This document shows positions 29,492 to 43,440 of a stretch of DNA of 64,000 nucleotides, one piece after another. Made by a program: the position numbers and the translations under genes. The notes under the pieces were generated by a model that saw only the letters and a program-made list of their open reading frames with translations, was not told where the DNA came from and ran no database searches. Every line of letters begins with the position of its first letter. The stretch's first letter is position 1. This DNA is from Symsagittifera roscoffensis (Eukaryota > Xenacoelomorpha > Acoela > Convolutidae), in contig NC_087070.1 in the NCBI RefSeq assembly GCF_963678635.1, positions 26,526,357-26,590,356 on the forward strand, given 5' to 3'.

Positions 29492-32120
29492 CTCCTATTA
29501 AAATTTATTCTTTTTCTAGTTTTATTAATTAAATTAATAACGGTCAAAATTGTTTCAAAATCTCAACATCATTTTTTAAAAAGTGTTTTTTTTTTAATTT
29601 TGCCAAATTATTACGGACTTTTATTTGGATCTTGCGAGAGACCGAACTTTGAAAAAATACTGCAAGATATGGAGTTCAAAACATATTATTAGTTCATTTA
29701 TGCAGTTTTTGAGTTAACACAACTATTTGTTTGTTAACTTCGGATGAAAAAAAGATGAACGAGCTTGATGAACTCGAGGGTTAGGTGTTGGCACGCGGCT
29801 TTTTTCTGCTACCCATTTGAACCATCTTATCCGTCGGACATTGGTAAAAATCATGTTTTTATTTTTGTGCACTCAAACACTTTGGAGTATGGTTTTGTTG
29901 ATGATACTAGATCACAATTACTACTGTCTTTTGCAATTTTGATCAATTGAGACTGTTGAGACGTACTTCATAAAAGCTATTTGTAGAATTTGGGACGCGG
30001 CGTTTTTCTGCGACACACTTAAACCATCTTATCCTTCGGACATTGGTAAAATTAATGTTTATTTTTGTTCATTCAAACACTCTGGAATATGGTTTTAATG
30101 GTGATAGTAGATCTCAATTACTACTATCTTTCGCAAATTTATTCAATTGAAATTGCTGAGACTGTCGAAACAAGGTAATGAGCTCAATACTGACTGCTGA
30201 TTGTCAATTTTTCATTGAACCCTAGTATAAAACAGCAAAAAATAAACAAAAAAATTCCACAGTTTTCAAAACAAATTTCATGATATACAAGGGGAACTCA
30301 TACCGTTTTTAAGTGTTGGAACCTAACACTTTCGCAAAGTCTCAGACTGAATTTGTGAAATAAAATTTTGTTTTTGTAAGAATCTTTTTAATTTAAAACT
30401 CAATTGATAAAATTTTAAAACAAAAATGAATTCATCAAACGTGTTTGTTCTACATAAATTTTAACATACAAAGGATTAGTCTGCTGGGTCGCATTGTTGC
30501 TTATAGGTTTTATAAAAGCAGCTATCAGATATAATTGAAAATTTGGATACAGCCAAACTTGGTTTCGATAAAAATCACCTGGGAATTATATGTTGTTTTC
30601 ACTCGCAACCATTACCCTTCTGGTGCATGTTTTGGATGTGTTGACTATATGAGATATGTTGTCTGGTAGCATTGGCCATAAAGCTCGAAAAAGAGCCAAA
30701 AAAAACTTGAAGTTAAATTGGGGAATTTTTTCTGACTTTTTTAAAGAATATTAATCCATGATTCAAAATTTTGCCATTTTGATCAACTGAGACTGTGGAC
30801 AGTCGCTCTGCTGTAACCAATACTTCAAAATTACTGTTGCTCTTCGAGAAAATTCCAGCTCAATTTTTAGAGAGTCACTAACAAGTTCAAGAAAAAAGCT
30901 TTAATGATTATACTGCTGAGTATATCTGAGATCAAATACCAAATAGAAGAAATTGAGGCAATTTTCAAGCGTAATAGGATAACCGTATTGTTCAAAATGC
31001 AGACTTTGATTGTTTTCGAAGTAGGCTAGCTATTTATGACCTGTGTCATGGTCTACATTGGCACTACCATTTGGAAAAATGCGTGTTAAAAAAACTGTTT
31101 TAAAATTGAACTGAGTTTGTTTTCTATTGACCGCTAAAGATAGCGTTAGGAAGGCAACTACTAGCCGTCGTATAGGTTCCAAGTTGGAAATATCTTCTGA
31201 AATAAAACGATTCTGACTTGCACGTATCACAGAAGTAATGCTTTTAACTTCGTTAAAAATGTATCTGGCTGGCCACTTCATTAGTCCTTCTTGAATTGAA
31301 ATTTGTACGGATTCACACACCAATTAACATCGTGCAAATTGACGCGCTCCTTATTTGAGCTTAACATTTTGGATTTGTTATTTGAGTTGCCAGAACAAAT
31401 TCTGGCTTTGATCGAGTTTACTCCTAGGTTGCTTCTAGGAATCAAAAATTGATCCGTGGCAGAAAAATTTCAACAGCTTGTTTTCTATAAAACACAGGTT
31501 TGTGAGACTTTTTGTCCACTGTAGACGCCTATCACGGTTGTTTTTATATTATCAATTGATGAAGCATATGTTTCCTTGAGCTAGAATAATCTTGAGCTGC
31601 TTGTTTTTTTTTTGACACAGTCTTCGGTATGAGTTATTTCAATTTCAAGAAACGCTTTTTGAGCGTATAATTTGTTAAAAATATTGAATATGGCATCGAA
31701 GTTGGGGGAAAATGATTGTAAAGTATCTTATAACTTACGACTTTTGAAGCATCTCTAATATTTCCCGAACTTGCATCACTAGCTAAAGAATTACTGTCAA
31801 TTCATATTGTTGCCTCACTTTTCAACTCAATTTTCAAGTAAATCATTGTTGCGACAAGTATTTATCAAATAACCAACCACTGTAGCATCAATGGAATGGA
31901 AGTGATAGCTAGTGTCTCCTGTTTAAATCAATTATCAATTAACTCCGGCACTTCATATCTGTTGAAAATGTTTCGAACTGAATGGCGTGCTGTCTTGAGA
32001 ATTTCCATGTTTAATCCAATGTTCATCCAATTTCTTCTGGGCGACGATGTATGTGCTTTTTTTCAATATAATATATTTAAGTTTTGAATCAAAGTAGCTT
32101 TATGATGAGATTTTTTTCAG

Positions 32121-32318
32121 TGTTTCTACATGTACTTCTGCAAATGTGATGAAGACTGGGGAAACTTCTTACGTTTTTGAACAGAAACTACAGAGTTTTT
32201 CACGTCTTTGCTGGAAACCCCGTTCAATATTGCGCTAGGCTTGTTAACAGATAGTCATTTCAGGCCGATCTTCTTTCAATTGTTTGCTAACCAAAAAGAT
32301 ATCAAGAAGTTTTGCTAA
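32121..32318 (+). pseudogene. Exon copy (R2', duplicate of R2)
   Basis: Same structure and TGA as 27,416-27,613, part of the 4.7 kb duplication. Confidence 0.5.
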
Positions 32319-33996
32319 CTCCTATTAAAATTTATTCTTTTTCTAGTTTTATTAATTAAATTAATAACGGTCAAAATTGTTTCAAAATCTCAACATCATT
32401 TTTTAAAAAGTGTTTTTTTTTCAAATTTTGCCAAATTATTACGGACTTTTATTTGGATCTTGCGAGAGACCGAACTTTGAAAAAATACTGCAAGATATGG
32501 AGTTCAAAAATTTTATTAGTTCATTTATGCAGTTTTTGAGTTAACACAACTATTTGTTTGTTAACTTCGGATGAAAAAAAGATGAACGAGCTTGATGAGA
32601 TTGAGGGTTAGAATTTGGCGCGCGGCCTTTTTCTGCTACCCACTTGAACCATCTTATCCGTCGGACATTGGTAAAATTCATGTTTTTTTTGTGCACTCAA
32701 ACACTTAGGAGTATGGTTTTGTTGGTGATACTAGATCACAATTACTACTGCCTTTTGCAATTTTGATCAATTGAGACTGTTGAGATCTTCTTCACAAAAA
32801 CTAGTTTTAGAATTTGGGGCGCGGCGTTTTTCTGCGATACACTTGAACCATCTTATCCGTCGGACATTGGTAAAATTCATGTTTATTTTTGTTCATTCAA
32901 ACACTCTGGAATATGGTTTTGTTGGTGATACTAGATCTCAATTACTACTACTTTCGCAAATTTTATCAGTTGAAATTGCTGAGACTGTCGAAACAAGGTA
33001 ATGAGCTCAATACTGACTGCTGATTGTTAATTTTTCATTGAACCCCAGTATAAAAAAGCAAAAAATAAGCAAAAAAGTTCCACAGTATTCAAAACAAATT
33101 TCATGATATACAAGGGGAAATCATACCGTTTTTAAGTGTTGGAACCTTACATTTTCGCAAAGTCTCAGACTGAATTTGTGAAATAAAATTTTGTTTTTGT
33201 AAGAATCTATTTAATTTAAAATTCAATTGATAAAATTTTAAAACAAAAATGAGTTTATCAAACGTGCTTGTTCTTCATAAATTTTAACATACAAAGGGTT
33301 AGTCTGGTGGGTCGCATTGTTGCTTATAGGTTCTATAAAAGCAGCTATCAGATATAATTGAAAATTTGGAGATATCCAAACTTGGTTTTGATTAAAATCA
33401 CCTGGGAATTACATGTTGTTTTCACTCGCAACCATTACCCTTCTGGTGCATGTTTTGGATGCGTTGACTAAATGAGATATGTTGCCTTCTGGTAGCATTG
33501 GCCGTGAAGCTCGAAAACGAGCCAAAAAAACTTGAAGTTAAATTAGGGAATTTTTTCTGAGTTTTTTTTAAGAATATTAATCCATGATTCAAAATTTTGC
33601 CATTTTGATCAAATGAGACTGTGGACAGTCGCTCTCCTGTAACCAATACTTCAAAATTTCTGTTGCTCTCCGAGGGATACCTAAGTCCTGCTAGAGGGAT
33701 ACGTAAGTCCTGCCAAATTTAGAGGGATACCTAAGTCCTGCCAAATGTGCGTTTTTTTTACAATGAATTGTATCAATTTGTATACCCCGTGATAACAAAA
33801 AACGACATTCAAGACATTTTTTTGTTGTTAACGGATTTATATATGTTGAAAAACCAAATTATTTGATGGAAACTGTCTGAGACTGAGAAAAGGTTTATTC
33901 ATCCAATTTCTTCTGGGCGACGATGTATGTGCTTTTTTTCAATATAATATATCTAAGTTTTGAATCAAAGTAGCTTTATGATGAGATTTTTTTCAG

Positions 33997-34194
33997 TGTT
34001 TCTACAAGTAATTCTGCAAATGTGATGAAGACTGGGGAAACTTCTTACGTTTTTGAACAGAAACTACAGGGTTTTTCACGTCTTTGCTGGAAACCCCGTT
34101 CAATATTGCGCTAGGCTTGTTAACAGATAGTCATTTCAGGCCGATCTTCTTTCAATTGTTTGCTAACCAAAAAGATATCAAGAAGTTTTGCTAA
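33997..34194 (+). pseudogene. Exon copy (R3', duplicate of R3)
   Basis: Same two stops as 29,294-29,491. Confidence 0.5.
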
Positions 34195-36716
34195 CTCCTA
34201 TTAAAATTTATTCTTTTTCTAGTTTTATTAATTAAATTAATAACGGTCAAAATTGTTTCAAAATCTCAACATCATTTTTTAAAAAGTGTTTTTTTTTAAT
34301 TTTGCCAAATTATTACGGACTTTTATTTGGATCTTGCGAGAGACCGAACTTTGAAAAAATACTGCAAGATATGGAGTTCAAAACATATTATTAGTTCATT
34401 TATGCAGTTTTTGAGTTAACACAACTATTTGTTTGTTAACTTCGGATGAAAAAAAGATGAACGAGCTTGATGAGCTCGAGGGTTAGGTGTTGGCACGCGG
34501 CTTTTTTCTGCTACCCATTTGAACCATCTTATCCGTCGGACATTGGTAAAAATCATGTTTTTATTTTTGTGCACTCAAACACTTTGGAGTATGGTTTTGT
34601 TGATGATACTAGATCACAATTACTACTGTCTTTTGCAATTTTGATCAATTGAGACTGTTGAGACGTACTTCATAAAAGCTATTTGTAGAATTTGGGACGC
34701 GGCGTTTTTCTGCGACACACTTAAACCATCTTATCCTTCGGACATTGGTAAAATTAATGTTTATTTTTGTTCATTCAAACACTCTGGAATATGGTTTTAA
34801 TGGTGATAGTAGATCTCAATTACTACTATCTTTCGCAAATTTATTCAATTGAAATTGCTGAGACTGTCGAAACAAGGTAATGAGCTCAATACTGACTGCT
34901 GATTGTCAATTTTTCATTGAACCCTAGTATAAAACAGCAAAAAATAAACAAAAAAATTCCACAGTTTTCAAAACAAATTTCATGATATACAAGGGGAACT
35001 CATACCGTTTTTAAGTGTTGGAACCTAACACTTTCGCAAAGTCTCAGACTGAATTTGTGAAATAAAATTTTGTTTTTGTAAGAATCTTTTTAATTTAAAA
35101 CTCAATTGATAAAATTTTAAAACAAAAATGAATTCATCAAACGTGTTTGTTCTACATAAATTTTAACATACAAAGGATTAGTCTGCTGGGTCGCATTGTT
35201 GCTTATAGGTTTTATAAAAGCAGCTATCAGATATAATTGAAAATTTGGATACAGCCAAACTTGGTTTCGATAAAAATCACCTGGGAATTATATGTTGTTT
35301 TCACTCGCAACCATTACCCTTCTGGTGCATGTTTTGGATGTGTTGACTATATGAGATATGTTGTCTGGTAGCATTGGCCATAAAGCTCGAAAAAGAGCCA
35401 AAAAAAACTTGAAGTTAAATTGGGGAATTTTTTCTGACTTTTTTAAAGAATATTAATCCATGATTCAAAATTTTGCCATTTTGATCAACTGAGACTGTGG
35501 ACAGTCGCTCTGCTGTAACCAATACTTCAAAATTACTGTTGCTCTTCGAGAAAATTCCAGCTCAATTTTTAGAGAGTCACTAACAAGTTCAAGAAAAAAG
35601 CTTTAATGATTATACTGCTGAGTATATCTGAGATCAAATACCAAATAGAAGAAATTGAGGCAATTTTCAAGCGTAATAGGATAACCGTATTGTTCAAAAT
35701 GCAGACTTTGATTGTTTTCGAAGTAGGCTAGCTATTTATGACCTGTGTCATGGTCTACATTGGCACTACCATTTGGAAAAATGCGTGTTAAAAAAACTGT
35801 TTTAAAATTGAACTGAGTTTGTTTTCTATTGACCGCTAAAGATAGCGTTAGGAAGGCAACTACTAGCCGTCGTATAGGTTCCAAGTTGGAAATATCTTCT
35901 GAAATAAAACGATTCTGACTTGCACGTATCACAGAAGTAATGCTTTTAACTTCGTTAAAAATGTATCTGGCTGGCCACTTCATTAGTCCTTCTTGAATTG
36001 AAATTTGTACGGATTCACACACCAATTAACATCGTGCAAATTGACGCGCTCCTTATTTGAGCTTAACATTTTGGATTTGTTATTTGAGTTGCCAGAACAA
36101 ATTCTGGCTTTGATCGAGTTTACTCCTAGGTTGCTTCTAGGAATCAAAAATTGATCCGTGGCAGAAAAATTTCAACAGCTTGTTTTCTATAAAACACAGG
36201 TTTGTGAGACTTTTTGTCCACTGTAGACGCCTATCACGGTTGTTTTTATATTATCAATTGATGAAGCATATGTTTCCTTGAGCTAGAATAATCTTGAGCT
36301 GCTTGTTTTTTTTTTGACACAGTCTTCGGTATGAGTTATTTCAATTTCAAGAAACGCTTTTTGAGCGTATAATTTGTTAAAAATATTGAATATGGCATCG
36401 AAGTTGGGGGAAAATGATTGTAAAGTATCTTATAACTTACGACTTTTGAAGCATCTCTAATATTTCCCGAACTTGCATCACTAGCTAAAGAATTACTGTC
36501 AATTCATATTGTTGCCTCACTTTTCAACTCAATTTTCAAGTAAATCATTGTTGCGACAAGTATTTATCAAATAACCAACCACTGTAGCATCAATGGAATG
36601 GAAGTGATAGCTAGTGTCTCCTGTTTAAATCAATTATCAATTAACTCCGGCACTTCATATCTGTTGAAAATGTTTCGAACTGAATGGCGTGCTGTCTTGA
36701 GAATTTCCATGTTTAA

Positions 36717-39700
36717 TATGGAATTTTTTTGGAAATCTTAGGTTTTCATTTTGTAGGTTTTTGTTTATTTGCTTCTTGCTGGGCAGATTCAGAACGTTTG
36801 TTTTCTAGAAAGGGTCTGTCTCCACCAAGTTGATTTTTCGATGTTGATGCTACTGCTCGTTTGATTGCTCTTTTCAAACTCGTTTTTTCTTCCACTATCT
36901 CCGTAGTTTCTGGGACCCTGTTTGCAGCAAAATCTATGCCGAATCGCCTTGTTCTTTCCCCGATCTGACACTACTTGTTATTTGGGTTGGGTGAATCAAG
37001 AGTCGTCCTAGTGAAAGCTTCTTTTAACCGGTAAGCAGTGTTTGATTTCACTTTCTGCACGAACAAAGAGAGATAGAAAACCTACGCAAACCACAAGAAT
37101 TTTTGTTCCAACATTTGGGAGACAATCGGCTCCTTTTAGTCTACGTTCACCAAACTTCAACTTTCGGCTTTGGGAGACACCAAACTTCTTTTATATGTTG
37201 AGCGAGCATTGGTAGTCAAGCATAAGCATATGCATGTCAATTTGGAACATGAAACTTAGTGTGAGCCACCTTACTTTTTAAAAACTTTTCAGCATCACGC
37301 TCGTTCAAGTATGTAGCTTTGTTTTAGTTTGTTTTTGGAACCACATGCTGCTGGGCCACTAGTCCAATGTTTCTCCAAATTGTTTCGTTTAGTTTTCAAA
37401 GACTTTTCATTTGCGGAAAGAGAACCACGTTGGCGCATCACTCCGCCCCAAAGACGCTCAAAACCTTCAATAGCACCATTACTAAAGTTTCTAATTCTTT
37501 TTTGTTCTTAATTATTGATCGATTTTTCGTCCTATGATAAGGGGTTCAGCAAAGGTTTTTTCAAACTATGTAATGTTTTAGGTCTTGATTTGAAATAAAA
37601 TGCTCGTGAATTGCCATTTTTTTAAGTGTGAAAATTAGAATTCTGAAGGTGACTGAACCTTTGGTAACTTTTTTCGAATTGTATAGAGGAAAACGCCGAC
37701 AAATTTACGAGTATTTTGAAATCAAAAACTAAACTATTTCTCAGCAAATTGGCCTTGGCGTTTTCAAATATTCTGTTCAGCATCAAACGGCTGCGTACTT
37801 GACTGGTTTTTGTTCTACAAATTTACTTAAAATTGAATGAAGAACTGACTGCTTGTTGGCGTTGGAAATCTCCTTGGGAGCATTTGCAGTTTTCTTTTCT
37901 TGAGAGATTTTGTGTTTTTGACAACCTCAAAGACGGCTTTGCTAGTTATAAACTGAAATAAATTTAGACTTTTCTGTACAATCGGTTTTATTTAAAAAGT
38001 ATGATTTGGAAAAATTAGATGACTTTTGCAGGTACTCTGAAAAAACGGTTCATTAATAAGTTATGTAGAAAATTAGAACAAACGCTTGAGGCTCAATTCA
38101 ATGGTTAGATAGTGCAATGCTGCCGGACAAACAAATTCAAGTATATCTATTGAAATTTTCGAACTCAATACTGCACCTCTTTCTGCTATTTTCTGCTCTT
38201 GATTTTAAAAAGAGACGCTCAGTTTCTGCTCTGTATATTTCATTTTGTTATTGCATTACCCTTGGCACATTTCCTGACAATGTTTTCACTACAATATCTG
38301 ACAGAAAATAATACAAACGAACTGTCACATTTTTTGATTTTTCTCGTATTATACTTTCCTTATTGATTTTTCTCAGCTTTGATGTGAAGGCTTGTTGTGA
38401 AGTCACCACTAATAATAGTTGTTTCTGCTAAAGAATTAGGTAAATGAAAAACAGTAGAAATAATTTTTAAATTTAGCGAATGTTGTCAAGTATTTGCGTC
38501 GAAAGATCTACCAATAAATGAATAAATATTTTGAAGTCATAAATGTTGACAAATCCAACTATTTATCAAATAAAGAAGTTTGATTCACATCTCAAGGGGA
38601 TTTTAACAAAACTATATGAGCTAATTGCAGCTCAGTTGTTCTGCCAGCTGGGTTTTGTAAAATAAGCAAATTTTGATATAAATCACATGTAAATTTTCAA
38701 GTCGTTAGCCGTAGCTACTTCTGTGAGTTCATTTTAGTGTAAAAATTGCTGTATTAAATCATCAAAATTCAATACTTCTTTACTCTGCTCTTCTTTGGAG
38801 TGTTCTATTGGACCAATTGTTTAACGAAATCAAATTTCCTTCCTTGTATAAACTCAATGTGAGAACAAGTTTTCGGACTTCATCATACAACGGTTGATAA
38901 TGCTGATGAAAACAAATAATTGAATCATACAATGATTCAAATGTTTTCTATTTAAGCGAGTCAAAAAAAATTATTTGATTTACTGGAAGCAGTTGGTGCC
39001 AACAAATACTTGATAAGTCTATCATTTTTCCGATTTCTTCTGTTCATATTTTGGGATTGGGCAGTATGTAACCTCTACACTTATCAATCAAGCTAACCGC
39101 AATGTTTTGTCCTGCTCACAATCAATCACATAAAACTTGTAATTATAAAATCCAATTGCAACTAAAATTAAAAGGAATGTTCCAAAAAAAGACAATTTTT
39201 AACCTAAAAGCGTTGTTAACAAACAGAGTCTAAGGTTTTATCTCCTGGTTGTGATTGTCAAAATCAAAATTTGTTAATGCTACCGTGCAATCAGCTGTAT
39301 CCTTTGCCGACTTTTTAGAAAAGATCCAAGGTTAGTTTGAACTTTGATTATACAACCTTTCAAAAAAGAAAAAAAAATTAGACTTTTTAAAAACACATTG
39401 AGTTGCAAGACTTTTGCGTTCAGCATGTTTACAATTCTAGTCTTTTTTCTTTTAATTTCCACTTCTCAATATCTCCAATTTTGGACAAGCAATTTGAGTC
39501 GGATCCTTGACGTGGGAATTATTCAGTAAATGCTGTAGAAGAATGCGTTTTTTTTATGTTTACCATAATAATATGCGTGTTTCAGGTTGACTTATGGTAA
39601 AATTGTATTTAGCTTTCTGTAGCGAACATAACATTCGTTCCAACTGGTTTTGTGACAATTTATTGTGCAACACTTCTTTTGTCGTTTTCCGGTTCTTTTC

Positions 39701-40260
39701 TTTGATCAAAGTGGAGTGGAGGCTGTAGGTTGAAGTTCGTTAGATAAAAAGATGTGCAAATTGATTTTGCTTTAATAATTTTTCCACGAAACCTTTCCCT
39801 ATCGAGTACTACCATATTGTTTCGGCTGAGTTGTTTCTTGCCACATGACCATTGCACACCCACCGCACGGACGCCGCTCGCTCGTCAGCCGCTGCCCATC
39901 CCATAGCTAAATAGAAAAGAAAATTAAACAAAATTGAATTGATTCATAAAGCTTCATCAATCAGTCGGTCAACGTTTTCATTTTTCTTCTGTGTCTTTTC
40001 TTTTTTAGCGGAGCTTTCAAATCAAATGGATCAACCTTGATTGGTGGTAACTCTTGTTGTTGACATTGCAGCTGCTGTTGAAAAAATTTCTAAGACAGCT
40101 CCTTCTGCTCGCTCATACTCGTGTTGATCTGCTGATAAGTAAGCTAAGCTCCTCTGCAAGTAGAAATAGTTTGATAAACACAGAGGTGCAGCCATTGTTT
40201 TCAAATGCTTCAACCACCAGCATCATGTTTTGCTTCATGACTGTAGTTTTGCAGATCAGT
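36717..40260. other. Gene-poor AT-rich DNA
   Basis: No supported gene. Two short stretches have raised G+C: 36,789-36,971 (open on - strand, basic) and 37,295-37,500 (open on - strand, with SNGAIEGFERLWGG). A GC-rich patch lies at about 39,860-39,905. Confidence 0.4.
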
Positions 40261-40432
40261 AACACAATCTTAAAATCACACATCATAAAAGCACCCGCTT
40301 GTCATACAATTTTCATACAATTTCTAAAAATGGTTGAAAACTGGTATAAACTTATTTCTGTGGCTGTTTGATTCTAATAAAACAGTCTGGTGATAAAAAA
40401 CTGAGGTTTCCGTTTTTTGAAAAAAAATACTT

Positions 40433-40466
40433 ATCATACAATTCCCATATATGGAAATTGTATGAC
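40433..40466. repeat. 34-bp near-perfect palindrome
   Basis: ATCATACAATT arms around CCATATATGG, with one central mismatch pair and one at the end. The same arms recur at 40,976-41,105. Confidence 0.75.
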
Positions 40467-40975
40467 TGGCATTTTTTTGATGGCGACACAAAAAATGTTT
40501 AAGTAATTTTGAAAATTTGGCCCAAAAATTTTTTTGTTTTTTTTTCAACCGCAAATCGATTTTCGTACGCAAACAAACATTTTTTGAAAAAAAAATTTTG
40601 CATGCAAAATTTAATATTTTGTGTGCATAACGTAGTCCTGGATACGATAAAATTGGCTTTTATTTTCTTTTCACTTGATTGTTTTTTCAAAAACGCTGAA
40701 AATTTCTCTTTCTTTTGTATGGGGTGTTAATGTACGCCTTGATCAAGGTATGATAATTTGAAAATTCAAAAATTTAATATAATCATCATTAAAAAATTTT
40801 GCCAAAAAATAAAAGTTTGTTACTTTTGTTATATCAATTGTGAAAGACAGCCAAATTCAGGTCGTTTTTTATGCATTGTAAATGCAAGACCGTCCAACCT
40901 TTGGTGTTTTGAGTTACCAAGGTCTTTGTCACTTGTGTTCGGTTGCTGGGAAAATTTTTGGTTTATGGGAAAACA

Positions 40976-41105
40976 CCTATCATACAATTTTCATATATAG
41001 AAAAATGCTTATCATAGAGTTTTCATACAATTTTCTGTACGTATGGAATTGTATGAAATTGTATGACAAGAAGTTTCTCATATATGGAAATTGTATGATA
41101 AAAAG
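40976..41105. repeat. Nested CATACAATT inverted repeats
   Basis: Outer arms of about 22 bp (40,979-41,000 and 41,079-41,100) resemble the palindrome at 40,433. An inner pair CATACAATT / AATTGTATG lies at 41,023-41,054. Single arms also occur near 40,303-40,330. This looks like a small foldback repeat family. Confidence 0.65.
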
Positions 41106-41409
41106 TTTTGGTCAACCCGGGCACACAATCATAAAAGCACACATCATTTTTTTTGCGTATTTTATAACTCAAGGGATATGCAGTTATTTTCAAATTGCTC
41201 TATACTATTTCACTGAAAGGCATTTGTTCCAATTCAGTCTTTTTCAAGGTTGAACGTTGTTTGGTTCAAACTAATTTTGGTCAAGTTTCTTTTTCATAGA
41301 CACAATTCTAAATTTTGAGTTGTTGAAGATCATTAAGTTTTCAATAAAGGCTTAATATAGCAATTGGTGAAGTCTGATTGGAATAATGACTCTTTTGGTT
41401 TTGTAATTA

Positions 41410-43440
41410 ACTTTGTAATTAAAGTGTTCAAAGTAGCGTTAGCAAAGCGACTGAGTAGGAGAGTAAAAATTACCGGTAAAAAAGCAATTGAACATGAGAG
41501 TCAAATGTGAGAAAATGGTGGCGGCGCTGGGTAGAAAGTTATTTGAGGTTTCAGGTTTAACGTATGCAAAAATTCAACCGGGGTTTTTCAAAAAAAACGT
41601 TTCTATAGTTAAAAAAGGGACGCAAGTGATACTATATATGGTAACCTTATGAATTTTTGAGAATTGGGAGGTACAAACCCATCTTTGGCTTCGCTGCTGG
41701 AGTACTTTTAGATAACGCAGTAGTTAGCCCAGATATTCTAATGCTTTTTGCTCAAAAAAAACTTTTGTTTGTATAAATTTGGGTACCAGCAACAAGTCTC
41801 AATATCATCAAGTCTTAAATTGGGCGTTGGTATCATAAAATTGGTATCAGATAATATCACAAAATTCGGTCTTAATAATATCACAAAGAAAGAAAGAACA
41901 CTAAATTGGGAGTAGATGCAATGAGTTACTCTTATAAACAAAATATCTCGTTTAGCCAGTTCCAACGTTGTCATTACTACAGTCAAACCTAGAGTTCTCA
42001 AATTGAAATGGGAAACATCTGTAAAAAAAATTCTAAGAAGTTCGATCTGAAAAAATTGGGTACACACAAGAAATCATTCAAGGTTGTATTCGGAGTAAAC
42101 TTTTCTTCAAGTTGAGAAAAGCAAGATCTGCTTACGAGAACACATATTTTCAAATCATGTGAACTGGTAAAAAAAGACTTGAAACAATTCACTGTCTGAA
42201 TCGTCATTTCAAATTTCACAATAAGAAAGATACATCAAAACGCAAATTGATTTTTGAGGTATGTCAACGAAGGTCCAAACGCAACATAACTTGCAAAATC
42301 ACAAACTATCTCAGGCTAACGACGAACAAAAACTGCAGTCTGTCCGTTTTCCACTAAAAATACGGGGAATTTTGAAAGTTTCAACATGTGAGCACAAAAA
42401 ATGAAAAAAAAAATTGAACAACTATGTGGATCATATGAGAAAAAATTTGCGTGTGTTAAAAGCTAGTGGCGCAATTGATTATTCACAAAACGAGCGAGTT
42501 CAATCAAATTGACTGTTTTCGAAAACCTTTTTTGGAGACAATGCTTCAATTGCGAAATCATTTGATTTCACATAATCGGGGGGGGGGGGGGGGGAGCATG
42601 TCGTTTAAACGCCTACGGTACGACAAAGTAAAGAAATGTATAAAAACAGCTTCTCAAAGCTAAATTCAATGTCCAACATCAATGTACCCTTTCATTTTTT
42701 GCTTCATTGCACAGAAATGAACCGATTTCCGCCTTAATTGCTATTACGAACACAGTAGTTTTGCCCAAACCAAAAGTCAGTCATTGAGAACAGAGGCAAA
42801 TTTGAATCCCTGAAGAGAGACGTATCAAATAAAACAATCTAAAAAAACTTGGAGAAATAGCACTAAATGCAAGTTCTAGTGTCTAAATATGTAACAATTT
42901 TGGCTATTCACGTTCTCACAAAACCAATGTGAGCAAACAAAGGAAACAGTTTTCGGTTTTTTTTTTCTCAAACACAGTCCAGCAGTGTGGACACTTGAAA
43001 AAGGCCGTCATGGAGCTTTTTAATCAAAATAATTTATGCGTTGTGTTTTCAGAGCACTAGCTGCTTTTCCGCTGAATCGTAACAACTATCTCGTTGAGTG
43101 AATGCTCGAATTTTTCGAATTATGCTCTTCAAGTAACGAAGTTGAAGTTAAAAATTTGTCAAATTTTCCAAAAAGTCATACGATGTTTTCCAAAAAAATT
43201 CAGAGACAATTTGTTAATTCCTTTTTTTTCTATGCCGTTGAGAATTACAGCGATGTTGATTCTCTATCTGAAAAAATGGTACAACATAGTCAGATTGCAA
43301 CCAACAGAAAATGTTTTCGAGCGATTGGAAATCATGTTTTCGAGCGATTGGAAACCGATTAGAAATTTAAACACTTTTTTTGAGAAAAATCGCTGCTCCA
43401 ATTGTAATACTTACTTAAAACGCTGTCGAATTCCATTACG
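41410..43440 (+). repeat. Old tandem duplication, copy A
   Basis: Collinear with 43,535-45,500 at an offset of about 2.1 kb, strongly diverged. Matching landmarks include GTAGCGTTAGCAAAGCGACT versus GTAGCACTAGCGAAGTGACT, CCAAACGCAACATAACTTGC in both, and CAGTCCAGCAGTGTG in both. No conserved frame is evident. It is probably a decayed mobile element. Confidence 0.65.
42578..42594 (+). repeat. Poly-G run of 17
   Basis: Uninterrupted G tract inside copy A of the old duplication. Confidence 0.9.

Larger units (their letters stand above)
27319..32014 (+). repeat. First copy of the 4.7 kb tandem duplication
   Basis: Runs from the CATCCAATTTCTTCTGG landmark in R2 to TTCCATGTTTAAT at the end of the tail. 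It is nearly identical to 32,024-36,716. Substitutions I saw include C/T at about 28,686 versus 33,389 and A/G at about 29,772 versus 34,474. Confidence 0.85.
25490..36716 (+). repeat. Array of 1.6-1.9 kb units with a 4.7 kb duplicated block
   Basis: Units begin at about 25,490 (R1), 27,111 (R2) and 28,986 (R3), followed by a non-repeated tail from about 30,850 to 32,014. Then R2, R3 and the tail recur from 32,024 to 36,716. Offsets between matching landmarks are 1,645 (R1 to R2), 1,878 (R2 to R3) and about 4,705 (block to block). R2 and R3 contain a partial internal duplication of about 180 bp and a 33-bp segment that R1 lacks. The block copies differ only in a few bases and poly-T lengths. 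Apart from the exon-like segments listed separately, I see no gene inside. Confidence 0.8.
32024..36716 (+). repeat. Second copy of the 4.7 kb tandem duplication
   Basis: Joined to the first copy by an 8-9 base filler near 32,015-32,023. After 36,716 the copies diverge completely. Confidence 0.85.

Noticed and set aside
31030..31323. 97-codon - strand frame in the array tail, duplicated at 35,732-36,025
   Set aside because: The duplicate carries no independent evidence, there is no recognisable motif, and base composition is like the flanks.
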